Origin: Bromus sterilis
Lineage: Eukaryota; Streptophyta; Magnoliopsida; Poales; Poaceae
NCBI GenBank assembly: GCA_950022295.1
Contig: OX465599.1
Location: 289,189,501-289,253,500, forward strand
DNA length: 64,000 nt
Reading direction: 5' to 3'
Under the pieces are notes generated by a model. That model saw only the letters and a program-made list of their open reading frames with translations. It did not search any database and was not told where the DNA came from. The position numbers were made by a program, and so were the translations under genes. This document shows, one piece after another, positions 36,491 to 45,977 of the stretch; position 1 is the first letter of the stretch, and the number at the start of each line of letters is the position of its first letter.

Positions 36491-36739
36491 TTATAAACTA
36501 ATCTATTGTCTTTTTTTTTTCAACGGAATCGAACACTGGCAGAGCTCTTCAGTGTTGGGCACTTGGGCCATGGGCCAGCCACCAAATAACGCTAGCACTT
36601 GACCCCACCAAATACTAGTACACGAGACGACGAGCGAGGTGCCCCCCACCCCCACCCAGTTATGCCCCGCCCCAGCAAGTCCTAATTTCTAAATCTAAGA
36701 CGACGGCGGCGGCTGGCCTGGAGGATGGCGCACACGGAA

Positions 36740-36922
36740 CGGCGGACGATGCGGGTCTCGTGCAAGCCGGCGGCTGGGGCCTTGGGCAACGGCGCTAGGG
36801 GCACCGAGCGGCGAGCTTCTCTCCTTCACAGCCGGCAACACGTTTCTCGGCTTCATAGACGGCGGACGACCGGGGCCTCGCGCAAGCCGTCGGCTGGGGA
36901 CTTGGGCGACGGCGCTAGGAGC
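36740..36922 (+). repeat. 120-bp-spaced direct repeat inside the CACTA element
   Basis: A GC-rich unit of about 63 bp starting cggcggacga occurs at 36740 and 36860. In the frame from 36725 it gives RRTMRVSCKPAAGALG and RRTTGASRKPSAGDLG, so the period is 40 codons. The coding status is uncertain; the frame ends at 36940. Confidence 0.75.
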
Positions 36923-38050
36923 AAGTGCTGGCTGGGGTAGAACTCTCTTCTCGACGATGTCACCATGGAGGTACCCGCTCCCTCACTTTCTGTGTTCCTC
37001 ACCTCCAATTGTTCTGAGCTCGTGGCCTTTGTGCAACTACTATGTCCGATTAGGGTTTAGCAACTCTCGTAGTCGATTGGCTCAATTGGCACATTTTTAG
37101 GGTCAAGTGCCTTGTTCTACATGGTAGTGCATGATCCGCTTCACGATAGCATTGTATCAATTCAGATTGAATTTTGGTTGGGTGTTTGACTGCGTAGGAG
37201 GAGGTGTGCATCTCCAATTCTAATGGTCTCTGTTCTAAATTCCCATTACCAAGGGTTCAGTTAATTACCAGATTTGCTGTGAGTGATTGTTATCTGAGAG
37301 GTAATGATGTGCTTTATTTTGCAAGCATTCATAGGACCAAAGTCAGAGTTTTACTGCAGTTTTTTGGGTCAGGGAGAAAACAAAGAAGGTAAGGGATTAT
37401 TAGTTCCCATTGCTAACACACGTTTCTGAACCCAAACCATGTTTTGTTTTGTTTCTTAGGCCGCTATGCTTCTGGACTGTTTTTCTATTTGATGGCTAGT
37501 ACCTCTCAGCAGCAGCCACATCTCTCGAGTTGGCAACAAGATCTAGCAGATTGCTTGATCACTCATGGTAGGATTCATACTTATTCTAGAAAGAACTTCA
37601 GTAAGCTGAAGAAATAAAAAATAGAAATGGTAAAGAACCACCAAGCATGACATTGACCTGATATGGTCTAGATTGTATCCAAGTAAAACTGATCGCTGGT
37701 CAAAGTGTGTACGACGAAGCTATAATTTTATAGCTCCTAATGAATGTTTTGTTCGTGTGCTAACCTGAGTGTCGTTCCGTGGTTATTAGTTGTGTTTCGC
37801 TACAGGGCATTTTGAGTATTATCTCAGTTTTTTATTCTGTCTTTGCTTGTATGGCTCTCCTACGTACATGTCTGTTTTGTAAAGAGCTGGTATACCCAAC
37901 TAACTGTCTTTTCTTTTTGTAAAGCAGGGTGTGAGCATTTTTTTTCTAACGAAGTTATTTAGATTCCGCCGTATGTGCATGTGTTTGCGTTCTTGCATTT
38001 AACACTGTGCCTGCTTCTTCTTAGGAATACACTTTTGTGTTTGCACCATG

Positions 38051-38106
38051 GTGAGCAGTCATCGATTCACAGCACCCCGTGAGCAGTCATCGATTCACAG
38101 CACCCC
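38051..38106. repeat. Perfect 28-bp tandem duplication in the CACTA element
   Basis: gtgagcagtcatcgattcac plus agcacccc occurs at 38051-38078 and 38079-38106 without a mismatch, so the duplication is recent. Confidence 0.9.
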
Positions 38107-38707
38107 GAGCAATCGTACAATATCTCGGTTGGTCCTTGGCGTCAGGATACGTTGACTTTTGGCTTTCTTGTTGATATGATCTATGACTCCTCCCACCACG
38201 ACGGTCGACAACATGGTCTTCACTACCGGAGCTCTTCAGTATCGCTCCCTCTCAACGAAATTTATGAGTATGTCTCCATTTATTCTCCTAATATGGCTAG
38301 ATTTAGTGAAATTAATTTAGTTATTCGAACTCATGTCCCAATAGGCATAGGCACGGCACTGAGGTTTCAGTTTTGATCTCCTGCCTAATTTATTCATTTT
38401 GGTTGTTGTCCTTCAAGCTTAATACTCAGAATGTAATATCTTTTTTCCCGGTTGATATGTGTTCGAGTATAATCCTTCTGTGTTTGTTATAAGACCGTGT
38501 CATTCTTATTTTATTTGTACTTTTCATGTAGATGCCATGGCTAATGGAAGTGTTCAGTATGGTAATATACCCGGTATGAAGCAACAGACTCCCAACGCTG
38601 CAAAACTGACATACATGCCCAAATTTTGGTAGGCGCTTCTTTTATATTGTTGTTTAAAATTCAAACTATCTAGATATAATCAAGAACTTTTCAGTAATTC
38701 ATAAAAG

Positions 38708-38771
38708 ACTATTTAGACCAATGGTGGAGTTAATGATATACTATTTAGACCAATGGTGGAGTTAATGATAT
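38708..38771. repeat. Perfect 32-bp tandem duplication in the CACTA element
   Basis: actatttagaccaatggtgg plus agttaatgatat occurs at 38708-38739 and 38740-38771. Confidence 0.9.
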
Positions 38772-39294
38772 TTTCGTAGGCTTATTGTAGGTTTGAACAT
38801 GTGTAAAAATATGCCACGGTTATGTGCTGAGTCCCTATATCCATCTAGTCATTCGATAAGTTATCAAATTTTATTGTTTAAAGAATTAGCATATTTTGAT
38901 CTATGTACTTACTTGCTGTAAGCCTCTAACATTCCTGTCGTCAAAAGAAAAAAATCTACTTTTTGTTTCCTAATCCCCATACTGTGCCATCTATTCTTGA
39001 TGCTATGTATGTGTGTACAATATTTTCCGTAAACGAAGGTCAACCCCTCTGTTGATGTTGTTAAAACCATGGCCTGGTTCAGTCACCAGGTTTCTTATTT
39101 TTGTCAGTATTCATACCCAACCCAACTATAGCAGCAACACTTTTAGAGGCCCTCTTTCCTAAGGTGGAAAAATTGGTTGCTTGGATTGTTCAATATTAGA
39201 TGCTCATTCTGTTTGCCATGTATGCTTTTATCTGTTGTTTGCGGATGATTTTTTGCTCTGTGATGTGTCATTCAATGGATGGTCACGGCCTAAG

Positions 39295-39401
39295 ACAAGG
39301 TGGCGCTTATCTACAACAATGAAGAGGCGGTGAGCAACTTCAAGCCCAAGCCGGCGGCGTGCGACGGTGACCTCAACCTTCAACATGACATCCCTGATTG
39401 A
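39295..39401 (+). pseudogene. Possible captured exon of an AP2-domain (euAP2-like) gene
   Basis: Following the acceptor-like cctaag at 39289-39294, a phase-1 exon reads (D)KVALIYNNEEAVSNFKPKP, then ACDGDLNLQHDIPD and TGA at 39399-39401. The block resembles the C-terminal helix of the second AP2 domain of euAP2 transcription factors, whose family pattern is roughly YD-K/R-AA-I-x-x-N-G-x-EAVTNF-x-P followed by D-L-D/N-L. If read without a splice site, the codon before Asp is TAA where Tyr would be expected. Only this fragment was recognised; the DNA-binding core (YRG, WEA) was not found upstream. CACTA elements often capture host gene pieces. The resemblance is by eye and short. Confidence 0.35.
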
Positions 39402-39759
39402 CAACAAAATCATTTTGGTTACAGACTTGTCATGAAGAACACAACTTTTATATTCAAATTCTAGTTTAGTCAACATTATGATTGTTTGAACTGTTCTAAA
39501 GTGGGCAGCTCCAGTTTATACCATGGCCGGATATGTTTAGTGTCGTGGGGATATTGTACACTAATATGTATATGTGAATTTTATGAAGTTGATGTTTCAG
39601 AAGTGTTGGGATTTGAGGTGTTGGATGCCTTGAAATGACAGCAAATTTTTTTTCATATTGTGTTATCGATGTTAATTCCACTTTATACTATTATGAGTGT
39701 TTGTGATCATGTTTTAAAAATATTTTTTTTTGTAAAATATTTTTTTATTTCAAAAAGGT

Positions 39760-40008
39760 ATACTAATGACGGACAAATTACCAAACTAGCAAATTATCCG
39801 TCAGCGCTAATGTTGTGGAAGCACCATCGTAAAAACTAACCAGTGACGGCCAAAAATAAATGCCCGTCACTGGTGAACAGATACTAGTGATGGGCGCCTG
39901 CCCGTCACTGGTAGCCTAGTACCAGTGACGAGTTACCAGTGACGGGCACCTTGCCCTTCACTAGTGAGCCTTTTGGGTCCGTCATTGGTAGGCTATTTTG
40001 CAGTAGTG
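39760..40008. repeat. Right end and subterminal repeats of the CACTA element
   Basis: Contains repeated agtgacggnc and cccgtcactggt units, several as hairpins (about 39840-39870, 39885-39915, 39920-39965), and the inverted terminal CACTACTGCAAAATAGCC at 39991-40008. Confidence 0.85.
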
Positions 40009-40011
40009 ATC

Positions 40012-41595
40012 ATCTAGCTTCCTAGGTATGGAGGCTTCTACTCTAAGATTCTCCTCCCTAGCTTTGATGAGAGCATTTGTGATATGCTCCGTGAAGGCAA
40101 GATTAAGTGTGCTAGTGTGGGGGTCTCTAGACATTTTGTGTAACAAGCTAATAACTTCTAAGAGGGTACAACTATCAAAATCAATATCACTACTATCAAA
40201 GGTGGTAGTAGTGTCATCTAGGCTCACTTGTTTGAAAACCTCTATGTTCATAGGAGTTTCTTTATCTTCGGTTGAGGTATTAGCATCACCATTAATAGGT
40301 CCAACGGGACTAGGAGTGCATTGGGTGCTAATAGTTTGGGTTTCCTCAACAATTTGGATAGTGGAAATTGTGTGGTGTGTAGGAAGGCTCTTAATTCTAT
40401 CCTCTTCGTCTTTTTCTCTATCCCATCTTTCTATAAGTTTAGCCATCATCCTAATATTTTCATTAATTTGTAATTGGATAGCATTAATAGGAGTGGCCTT
40501 ATTCTCCTCAAGGGGAGAGGTTCTAATTTTAAGCATCTCAATATCAAGGGCTAAGCTTTCTACCTTCAAAGAGAGATTATCTATTTTAGCTAATTTCTCC
40601 TCTACATTTTTGTTGAAGGCTTTTTGGGTAGTGATAAAGTCTCTAAGCATGCTTTCTAATTCAGAAGAGGGGTTCTTGTTGCTAGGGTAGGTGTTGTTGT
40701 TCCCATAGTTGGATGGAAACGGTCTAGGATTGCTAGCAAAATTACACCTATAAGCATTGTTGTTGAAGTTGTTTCTAGCAATAAAGTTCACATCTACTTG
40801 TTCTTGGGCAACCAAATAATTTAAAGGGACATCATGAGGATCAATAGAGGGTTGCTTGGTAAGTAGAGACATAATTAAGTCAACTTTTTCATCGAGAGAG
40901 GTAATTTCCTCGACAGAATTTACCTTCCTACCTGTTGGAGCGCGTTCGGTGTGCCATTGGGAATAATTGGTCATTATCTCATCGAGAAGCTTCGTGGCAG
41001 CACCAAGTGTAGTTGACATAAAGGTTCCTCCCGCGGCCGAATCTAACAGGTTCCGCGAGGTAAAGTTCAAGCCTGCATAAAAAGTCTGGATAACCATCCA
41101 AGTAGTCAAACCATGTGTAGTGCATTTCTTAACAAGAGATTTCATTCGTTCCCAAGCTTGGGCAACGTGTTCATTATCCAATTGCTTAAAATTCATAATG
41201 TTACTCCTCAATTGGATAATTTTAGCAGGTGGGTAGTACTTCCCTATAAAAGCATCTTTGCACTTATCCCAAGAACCTATGCTATTCCTAGGCAAAGATT
41301 GAAACCAGATTTTAGCGTCTCCCCTTAAAGAGAAAGGAAAGAGCTTGAGCTTAATAACATCACCTTCTACTTCTTTATACTTTTGCATATCACATAATTC
41401 AACAAAATTATTCAAGTGTAAAGCAGCATCATCTCCAGCACCAGAGAATTGATCTCTCATAACAAGGTTTAGCAAAGCAGGTTTAATTTCATAAGAGGTA
41501 GCTGAAGTGGCAGGTGTGGCAATGGGAGTGCAGATAAAGTCTTGGTTGTTGTGACTAGTGAAGTCACACAACTTCGTGTTTTCAGTGGAACCCAT
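40012..41595 (-). CDS. gag: Gag half of the Gag-protease frame of copy 3
   Basis: The minus-strand frame starts MGSTENTKLC at 41595; an upstream ATG at 41646 is less likely by comparison with copy 1. The retrotrans_gag domain includes LFPFSLRGDAKIWFQSLPRN, FIGKYYPPAKIIQLRSNIMN and HVAQAWERMKSLVKK. An Asn-rich region (NNFNNNAYRCNF) and a coiled-coil-like linker (NVEEKLAKIDNLSLKVESLA) follow, then EDRIKSLPTHHT and FKQVSLDD before the protease. The frame is uninterrupted up to the CACTA border at 40012, and past it only by transposon sequence. It packages element RNA and would be processed by the fused protease. Confidence 0.92.
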
Positions 41596-41730
41596 AGTAG
41601 CAGCAAGTGTGGCAGATTTTTCTGTAATTTTTGATAAAAGACACAAAGATAAAAACTGAAAGGTAAACTAACAAGACTAAAAAACAAAGGTAAAGGGTAG
41701 TGTGCCACTCCCCTATCTTAGCACTCGGAG

Positions 41731-41748
41731 TCCCCGGCAACGGCGCCA
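41731..41748 (-). other. PBS of copy 3
   Basis: TGGCGCCGTTGCCGGGGA on the minus strand, ten bases inside the 5' LTR. Matches copy 1 over its whole length. Confidence 0.88.
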
Positions 41749-41758
41749 GAAATTCACT

Positions 41759-43371
41759 TGCTGGCTTCTCGCCCTTCGTTGGTTACCCCAAGTAGAAGGT
41801 TGAGATGTAGCGCAGCAGCAAGTTTCCCTCGGTGAAGATACCAAGGTTTGTCTCCTGTAGGACTCCAGAGATGATAAGTACGCAACTGACGTGGACCTGC
41901 ACACAGACACAGATAACTTTGTTCCCAACGAAGTTCAGAGAGGTTGTCAATCTCTCCGGTCTTGTTGTTCACAAAGGGTAAAACACAAGGGATAATGATA
42001 GCAATTGATAGTAAAAGCAGGAAAGTAAATACAGCATGGAAACAGTAATAAGGATATGGACCGGGATACGTGATGTTCACTAGTGATGTCTCTCTCCCAA
42101 AAGACGATAAAACTGCTATGCGAGGTAAACAAATTACAGAAGGGCAATTGACAGGATTATGAACGCACCGCAATGCTAACTATGCTACAAAAGAAAGGAA
42201 GAGGCTCAAAAGCACGGGCACTACGCCAAAATAAGTAGACCGTAATCCAACCACATCTACTACTAATCATCCACCTTGAGATATCTATCCAGAACATCTC
42301 ATTGGTATTAAGTTGCGAGCCCCACCCAAAGTGTAAACCCAAAGCAACAGACAACTGCATTAAAAAGAACTTTGCGTAAAGTAAACAATCCTTGTAACCG
42401 CGGTTACAAGCACCGTTGTTTTCCCCCTTGTGGCAACAGCACATCCCCTAGACTCATGTTTCTGTCACTCAAGCGTGTCATCGGGGGGGCATGAACCCAC
42501 AATCGAGCATAACATTCCCTCTTGGAGTCACTACCTACTACTTGGACAAAGCAATAAACAGCAACGGAGAACATGCAAGAATTACTTAGGAACAAAAATA
42601 TAAGAGATAAAAACCAAATATATTACTCTATCACAATCTGAACATAATCTCATAATCCATCAGATCCCATCAAACTCAGCATAGCAATAGCAGAAATATT
42701 ACAAAAGTGCCTCGATCATGTAGGGAAGCTCACGAGGTCTAGACCATGAAGAACAAAGAGGGGAGGAGAACATCACATAGCTACTGATCACGGACCCATG
42801 GTCCAAGGAAAATTACTCACGAGACATCCGGGGAGCATCCATGGTGGAGAGGAGACTCCCGGAGGTCGGCCCTCCCTCCGGCAGGGTGCCGATAAGAGGT
42901 CTTCTGGTGCTCCCGATCTCGAAAACGCGGCGGCGGCGGAACAGAAGCGAGATTGCAAAATAGGGTTCTGTCTTCGGAGTTTCCCCGTGACGGAGAATAA
43001 ATAGGCGAAGGGGGCAGCCAGAGGTGGACCAGGGGCCCCAGGCGCCCCCTTGGCGCGGCCAGGGGTGGGGCCGCGCCGGGTGGCCGCCTGGGCCCTCCTG
43101 GCTCCCCTCTGGCCCCACTCGGGCTCTTCGCGAAGCTTCCTGTACGCTGATTCTTCCTGTATTTTTCCCAGAATTTTTCTGGCACTTTTTATATTGGGGA
43201 AAACTGAAATAGAAAAACAGCAAAAAACAGGAACTGGCACTGGGGTGCACTGAGTTAATAGGTTAGTCCAAATATGATCAAAAGTGTATGAAAGTGTATC
43301 TAGATCATAACAATATCACACAAAACATGCATGGAGCAAGCAGAAATTATAGATATGTTTTGGACGTATGA
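41759..43371 (-). repeat. 5' LTR of copy 3
   Basis: 1613 bp. Compared with the 3' LTR it lacks about 12 bases near 41881 (ggtgtcagcggc) and has the outer end gtatga. Otherwise it is nearly collinear with few substitutions. Confidence 0.92.
42996..43005 (-). promoter_or_regulatory. Putative TATA box of copy 3
   Basis: Minus strand CTATTTATTC, in the place conserved in all LTRs of this family, next to a GC-rich transcribed-leader-like stretch. Confidence 0.5.
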
Positions 43372-43376
43372 CGCAT

Positions 43377-45222
43377 GCCATGGACTTTCCGGCGTGTGAG
43401 TCTTACTAACACTCTTGGGAACTTCCTTTCCCTTAATTCTTATCATCATTTGATCGGTGTTCTTCTGGATCCCACACTTATCGGTTTTGTTTAGAGCACA
43501 ATGATCTTTTCACTAATGCTTGCAATCATACATTGTACTAGATATCTTATATGCTACATCAATTTTCTTACTACTGAAAACAATTTCCAATTCCATGAAT
43601 TTAACATAACTATCCCAAACGTTTCGAAGTTCGGGTTTCATGGTGGTGAAGACAATGCACTTAGCTGTGGTGAAATTCTAGCATTTTGGATTATGTACGT
43701 AAGTCACATAATCCATAGCATCAGCACGAGAGCATCAAAAAGTTGCGATAGGACAAGCTCCGTCTCGACACTATTGAGGATAGTCCTCACAATACGGTAC
43801 CAATCGTAAAGTTTTTACGAAATAATACAGTTAATCAAAATCAATTGGGAAGGTGGTAACGCGAGCCATTATTCTACAACGATAATGCAAATACTAAGAC
43901 TTTTTTCATAATTAAGTTGCACTTGTGAATAATAAATTTAATTATTAAGTGCGCTCCCACTCAGATCAATATCTCTCGTAATTGATGCTGGAGTGATTCA
44001 AGATCCAACCCAATCGTCCGCCATTGATGTGACATCACTGATGACTTAGACTGGACCGGTAGGCCAACTTGCCGATCACGCCAAAGGTGATTCTTGTTCA
44101 TCTTTCGATGGGCGTGTTCCCGTAGCAAAATTTTATCCAAACCGTCAAGACAACCAAGTGTAATTGCAGTGTGTTCTTAACACACCCGCCTTTTATGCGT
44201 CACACCGTGTGCACCCATGTGACATGACCTGCTCCGATGTGAAACATAGTATAGACGGTGCTACAGTTGGAAGAACACTATCAACTTGATATTGTTTTGC
44301 GAGAGATCACCCTAATAAAATACGACTACTGCGCATCAAACAAGGGTGCATCAAAGGGATAAACATCACATGCAGTTCATAAAATTATGTGATATAGTAT
44401 AGCCCTTTGCTTCGTGAAGTCTTCATTGTCTTCACGTCGTCGTGGTTGAAGTCACCGTGTCCATCAACTTTGTCCTTGGCGCTGGGAACATCACCACGGC
44501 TTCCGTCATGTGCGTCGGGGTCCACCTCCGCATCGTAGATCATCACCTTGCATCTATCTATTGCTTTGCCTCGAGCTAATAAACAGTTCTGGCACGCATG
44601 CCATAATTAAGTGACAATCATATGACTCCAGTCATCATGCCGTACCACGACATGCAGGTCGCGAATAAATATTACATAACATATAGCATCTCATACAAAC
44701 ACATTGCAAATCTTGAAGGCTATACCACATCACATGCACATTCTGCAAAAACGAGTTAGATCGCCATCTACACGGGTTGTTGCAACTTTTATCATGGTTG
44801 ATTAGCAGGTTACATGCAAACGTTGTTCCATATACAAACCAAACACGATACTTCATTGTTGCTAGTTTAACGTTCAGGGTGCGTGCAGCAACTAATGCCA
44901 CAAGCCAAACTTCGTTCAACGCGTGACCCCCATGTGGATTTGAGTTCATAAAATCCACAAGCCCCTCCATGTTAAATCTTCTATTGCAAGATTAAGATGA
45001 GACCCAAGGAGTTTGATGTAGACCATGATCAAGGCAACCAGCATACTGAAAGAAGCATCGAGGGATCGATGGAAAACTCAATCCTTGTAGCAAAACCTCA
45101 ACTTGCCATCAAGCATAGAAAAAATCACATGACAGGGAAGCAACAAGAAAATCAATGCCTCATATCACACATATGATCTAGACCTAAACATGCATCTAAT
45201 CAAGGATTGCTCATGATACCGC
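43377..45222 (-). pseudogene. Decayed copia internal region, 5' part (gag side)
   Basis: Between the Athila-like insertion and the 5' LTR. On the minus strand short coding-like stretches with intervening stops occur, for example a piece around 43600-43680 reading FTTMKPELRNVWDSYVKFME. No CCHC knuckle was found. The leader next to the PBS is non-coding. Confidence 0.55.
45209..45220 (-). other. PBS-like site of the large copia
   Basis: On the minus strand GGTATCATGAGC follows the LTR end by two bases; canonical is TGGTATCAGAGC. Position and wording fit a decayed initiator-tRNA-Met PBS. Confidence 0.6.
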
Positions 45223-45721
45223 TGTTGGGAAACGTATAGAAAACAAAAAAAAATTGTGCCTACGAATCAAGATCCCAAGATCATCCAAGAAAGAAGGCAT
45301 ACAAGGTTTAGGCCATTGCTCACCAACGGTTGCAGCGGAAGAAGAGTTGATGAAGCGGGTGGAAGTAGATCTCGTGATGCGTCTCACGATCCGTCCCACG
45401 ATCTATCCCACGAACGAATCCCTCAAGCAATTCCCTCGAACAGATCTCCGAGGAAGAAGAAGAAGAAGAAGTTCCTCGAAGAAGGATCAAAGTTATGATC
45501 CCTCTACCGGTATCCACACATCCCGTAGCAGCAATCCAGTAGCACTCCGCCATCCATAGAAGAACGCCACCGAGAAAACTAGAGGGAGAAAACCCTAACG
45601 GATTCCGATCTTGAACAGCGTCTAAACCGGGGTCTAATTGTGGAGCAATGGGGTTTAGAGGGAGGGAGGGTGGCGCATAGGCCTTGGGGATCAAGTGTGT
45701 TGCGCCCCACCCCCTCGCCTC

Positions 45722-45731
45722 ATTATATAGG
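45722..45731 (-). promoter_or_regulatory. TATA box of the large copia 5' LTR
   Basis: Minus strand CCTATATAAT, about 220 bases downstream (in transcription sense) of the heat-shock-element-like array. Absent from the 3' LTR because of the internal deletion. Confidence 0.6.
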
Positions 45732-45949
45732 TGGCCAGGAGGGCCCTTGGCAGAAATAAGGGGTGGTGGAGTCCCCCTGGGACTCCTCCTCCCAAAGGGA
45801 GACCTTCCCACCGGGGAGTCTGAGTCCAAGGAGGACTCCTCCCACATGTGGCGCCCCCACCACCCAAATTTCGGCCAGCCCCCTTGGGTTGCCTTTCCCC
45901 ACAAGGCGAAGGGTGATGGGGCGCATATGGTACTATCCAGAACCTTGTG

Positions 45950-45977
45950 GAACCTTCCGGAAGCTTCCAGAACCTTC
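45950..45977 (-). promoter_or_regulatory. Perfect six-unit heat-shock-element-like array
   Basis: GAA and TTC alternate six times at exact 5-base spacing (GAA at 45950, 45960, 45970; TTC at 45955, 45965, 45975). A four-unit array follows at 46037-46054. Two or more linker bases differ from the 3' LTR copy, yet every GAA/TTC triplet is kept. Position upstream of the TATA box fits an enhancer. Confidence 0.6.

Larger units (their letters stand above)
36237..40008. mobile_element. CACTA DNA transposon, non-autonomous, 3.77 kb
   Basis: Ends CACTACTACAAAATTTCTTA and, inverted at the other end, CACTACTGCAAAATAGCC, with 3-bp TSD atc (36234-36236 and 40009-40011). Subterminal zones carry many copies of cagtgacgg/ccgtcactg in both directions, typical of CACTA transposase-binding regions. 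No transposase (TNP2/TNPD-like) frame was recognised. The interior has exon-like pieces, a 120-bp-spaced repeat (36740 and 36860), two perfect tandem duplications (38051-38106, 38708-38771) and a possible AP2-domain exon (39295-39401). It splits the gag-protease frame of copy 3 between Asp codons. Confidence 0.93.
31332..43371 (-). mobile_element. Athila-like element (copy 3) with an internal CACTA insertion
   Basis: Minus strand, TSD cgcat on both sides (31327-31331 and 43372-43376). LTRs are 31332-32955 (3') and 41759-43371 (5', its outer end mutated from gtatca to gtatga). It carries a PBS at 41731-41748, a polypurine tract at 32956-32969 and a gag-protease frame split by the CACTA element 36237-40008. 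Without the CACTA and one TSD it would be about 8.3 kb. RT and integrase are absent. It is inserted in the internal region of the large copia. Confidence 0.94.

Noticed and set aside
40028..40690. 220-codon plus-strand frame
   Set aside because: Antisense to the gag frame of copy 3; hydrophobic Ser/Leu-rich translation typical of a shadow frame.
42788..43250. Frames of 122-150 codons in several phases within LTRs of the Athila-like family (also 32372-32834, 14054-14612)
   Set aside because: Repeated LTR leader sequence open in three frames at once; no start-context or domain support.
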